NCBI RefSeq assembly: GCF_000167355.1
Contig: NZ_AAEW02000002.1
Coordinates: 62,001 to 126,000 of the forward strand
Length of the DNA stretch: 64,000 bases
Origin: Desulfuromonas acetoxidans DSM 684
GTDB lineage: Bacteria; Desulfobacterota; Desulfuromonadia; Desulfuromonadales; Desulfuromonadaceae
Direction of reading: 5' to 3'
Below are positions 63,895 through 64,000 of this stretch, in pieces (positions within the stretch are counted from its first letter, which is position 1; each line of letters begins with the position of its first letter). The position numbers and the translations under genes were made by a program. The notes beneath the pieces were generated by a model. It did not search any database, was not told the origin of the DNA, and saw only the letters and a list, made by a program, of their open reading frames with translations.

Positions 63895-63917
63895 CGTCTT
63901 AAGTGCGCCTATTCTGA

Positions 63918-64000
63918 TTATTTTTTCTTCTTCGGCACAAATTTTTTAGCACTTTTTTTCGGTTTGTGCGGTACAGTTTTGGCAGCTCGTCCCCGCTCCG
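63918..64000 (-). CDS. C-terminal tail of a lysine-rich protein (partial)
   Basis: A minus-strand frame with no stop reaches the right edge and ends in a basic tail rich in Lys, Arg and Pro (KPKKSAKKFVPKKKK). The stop codon is 23 nt from a minus-strand terminator, supporting a real gene. Basic tails of this kind occur on RNA helicases, RNase R and some ribosome-associated proteins, but 27 residues are not enough to name the protein. Confidence 0.65.
   Translation of the reverse strand, partial: ERGRAAKTVPHKPKKSAKKFVPKKKK

Overview
The window looks like a chromosomal segment from an anaerobic, metal- and nitrogen-respiring bacterium of the Desulfuromonadales (Desulfuromonas/Pelobacter/Geobacter relatives, Desulfobacterota). 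The clues are an SfrAB-type NADPH oxidoreductase, many multiheme c-type cytochromes, a NifS-NifU pair, PAS/GGDEF/EAL signalling proteins, a sigma-54 activator and a polyferredoxin. Taxonomy is inferred from gene content; no database search was possible.

Region 1 (1-6.1 kb) is accessory DNA. It starts inside a family B DNA polymerase gene whose motif C (TTDG) and downstream KSRG motif resemble the primer-independent polymerases (piPolB) of pipolin-type mobile elements. The reading frame is broken in two, and the motif A aspartate is not where I expect it. Three unrecognised genes follow, separated by strong intrinsic terminators, and the block ends next to a protein-like fragment.

Region 2 (6.1-28.2 kb) is a nitrogen-oxide reduction and defence island. 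A minus-strand operon (HPP membrane protein, CGGC protein, unknown exported protein, NapH-like polyferredoxin, STAS protein) diverges from a PAS-AAA-Fis sigma-54 activator. Next come a cytochrome c nitrite reductase (nrfA) with a near-perfect -24/-12 promoter and repeated GTTACG-N4-CGTAAC palindromes, and the hybrid cluster protein (hcp). A TetR-controlled ABC efflux operon follows, unusual in carrying a cytochrome c'-like gene. A plus-strand run completes the island: second TetR, octaheme cytochrome, flavodiiron protein, protoglobin-PsiE membrane protein, PAS protein, NapC/NrfH-type quinol oxidase and a second octaheme HAO-like cytochrome. These genes would take electrons from quinol to nitrite, NO and hydroxylamine and sense the intermediates.

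Region 3 (28.2-28.8 kb) is a probable integration scar: a 45-nt 3' fragment of tRNA-Lys(TTT) lies 13 nt before an intact tRNA-Glu(TTC). The DNA to its left may therefore be an island integrated at a tRNA-Lys gene.

Region 4 (29-64 kb) is mostly core genome: two cyclic-di-GMP enzymes, rnhA, a CoA-binding protein, sfrA-sfrB, a homocysteine methyltransferase/MTHFR fusion, rpe, rsmB, htpX, fmt-def, a heptaheme cytochrome, nifS-nifU, a transglutaminase-like protein, an internally deleted flavoprotein pseudogene, a lipoprotein hydrolase, a large autotransporter, a methyltransferase, a heterodimeric ABC exporter, rsgA and a DUF3124 protein. Most transcription units end in clear intrinsic terminators. 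The right edge cuts a lysine-rich minus-strand gene.
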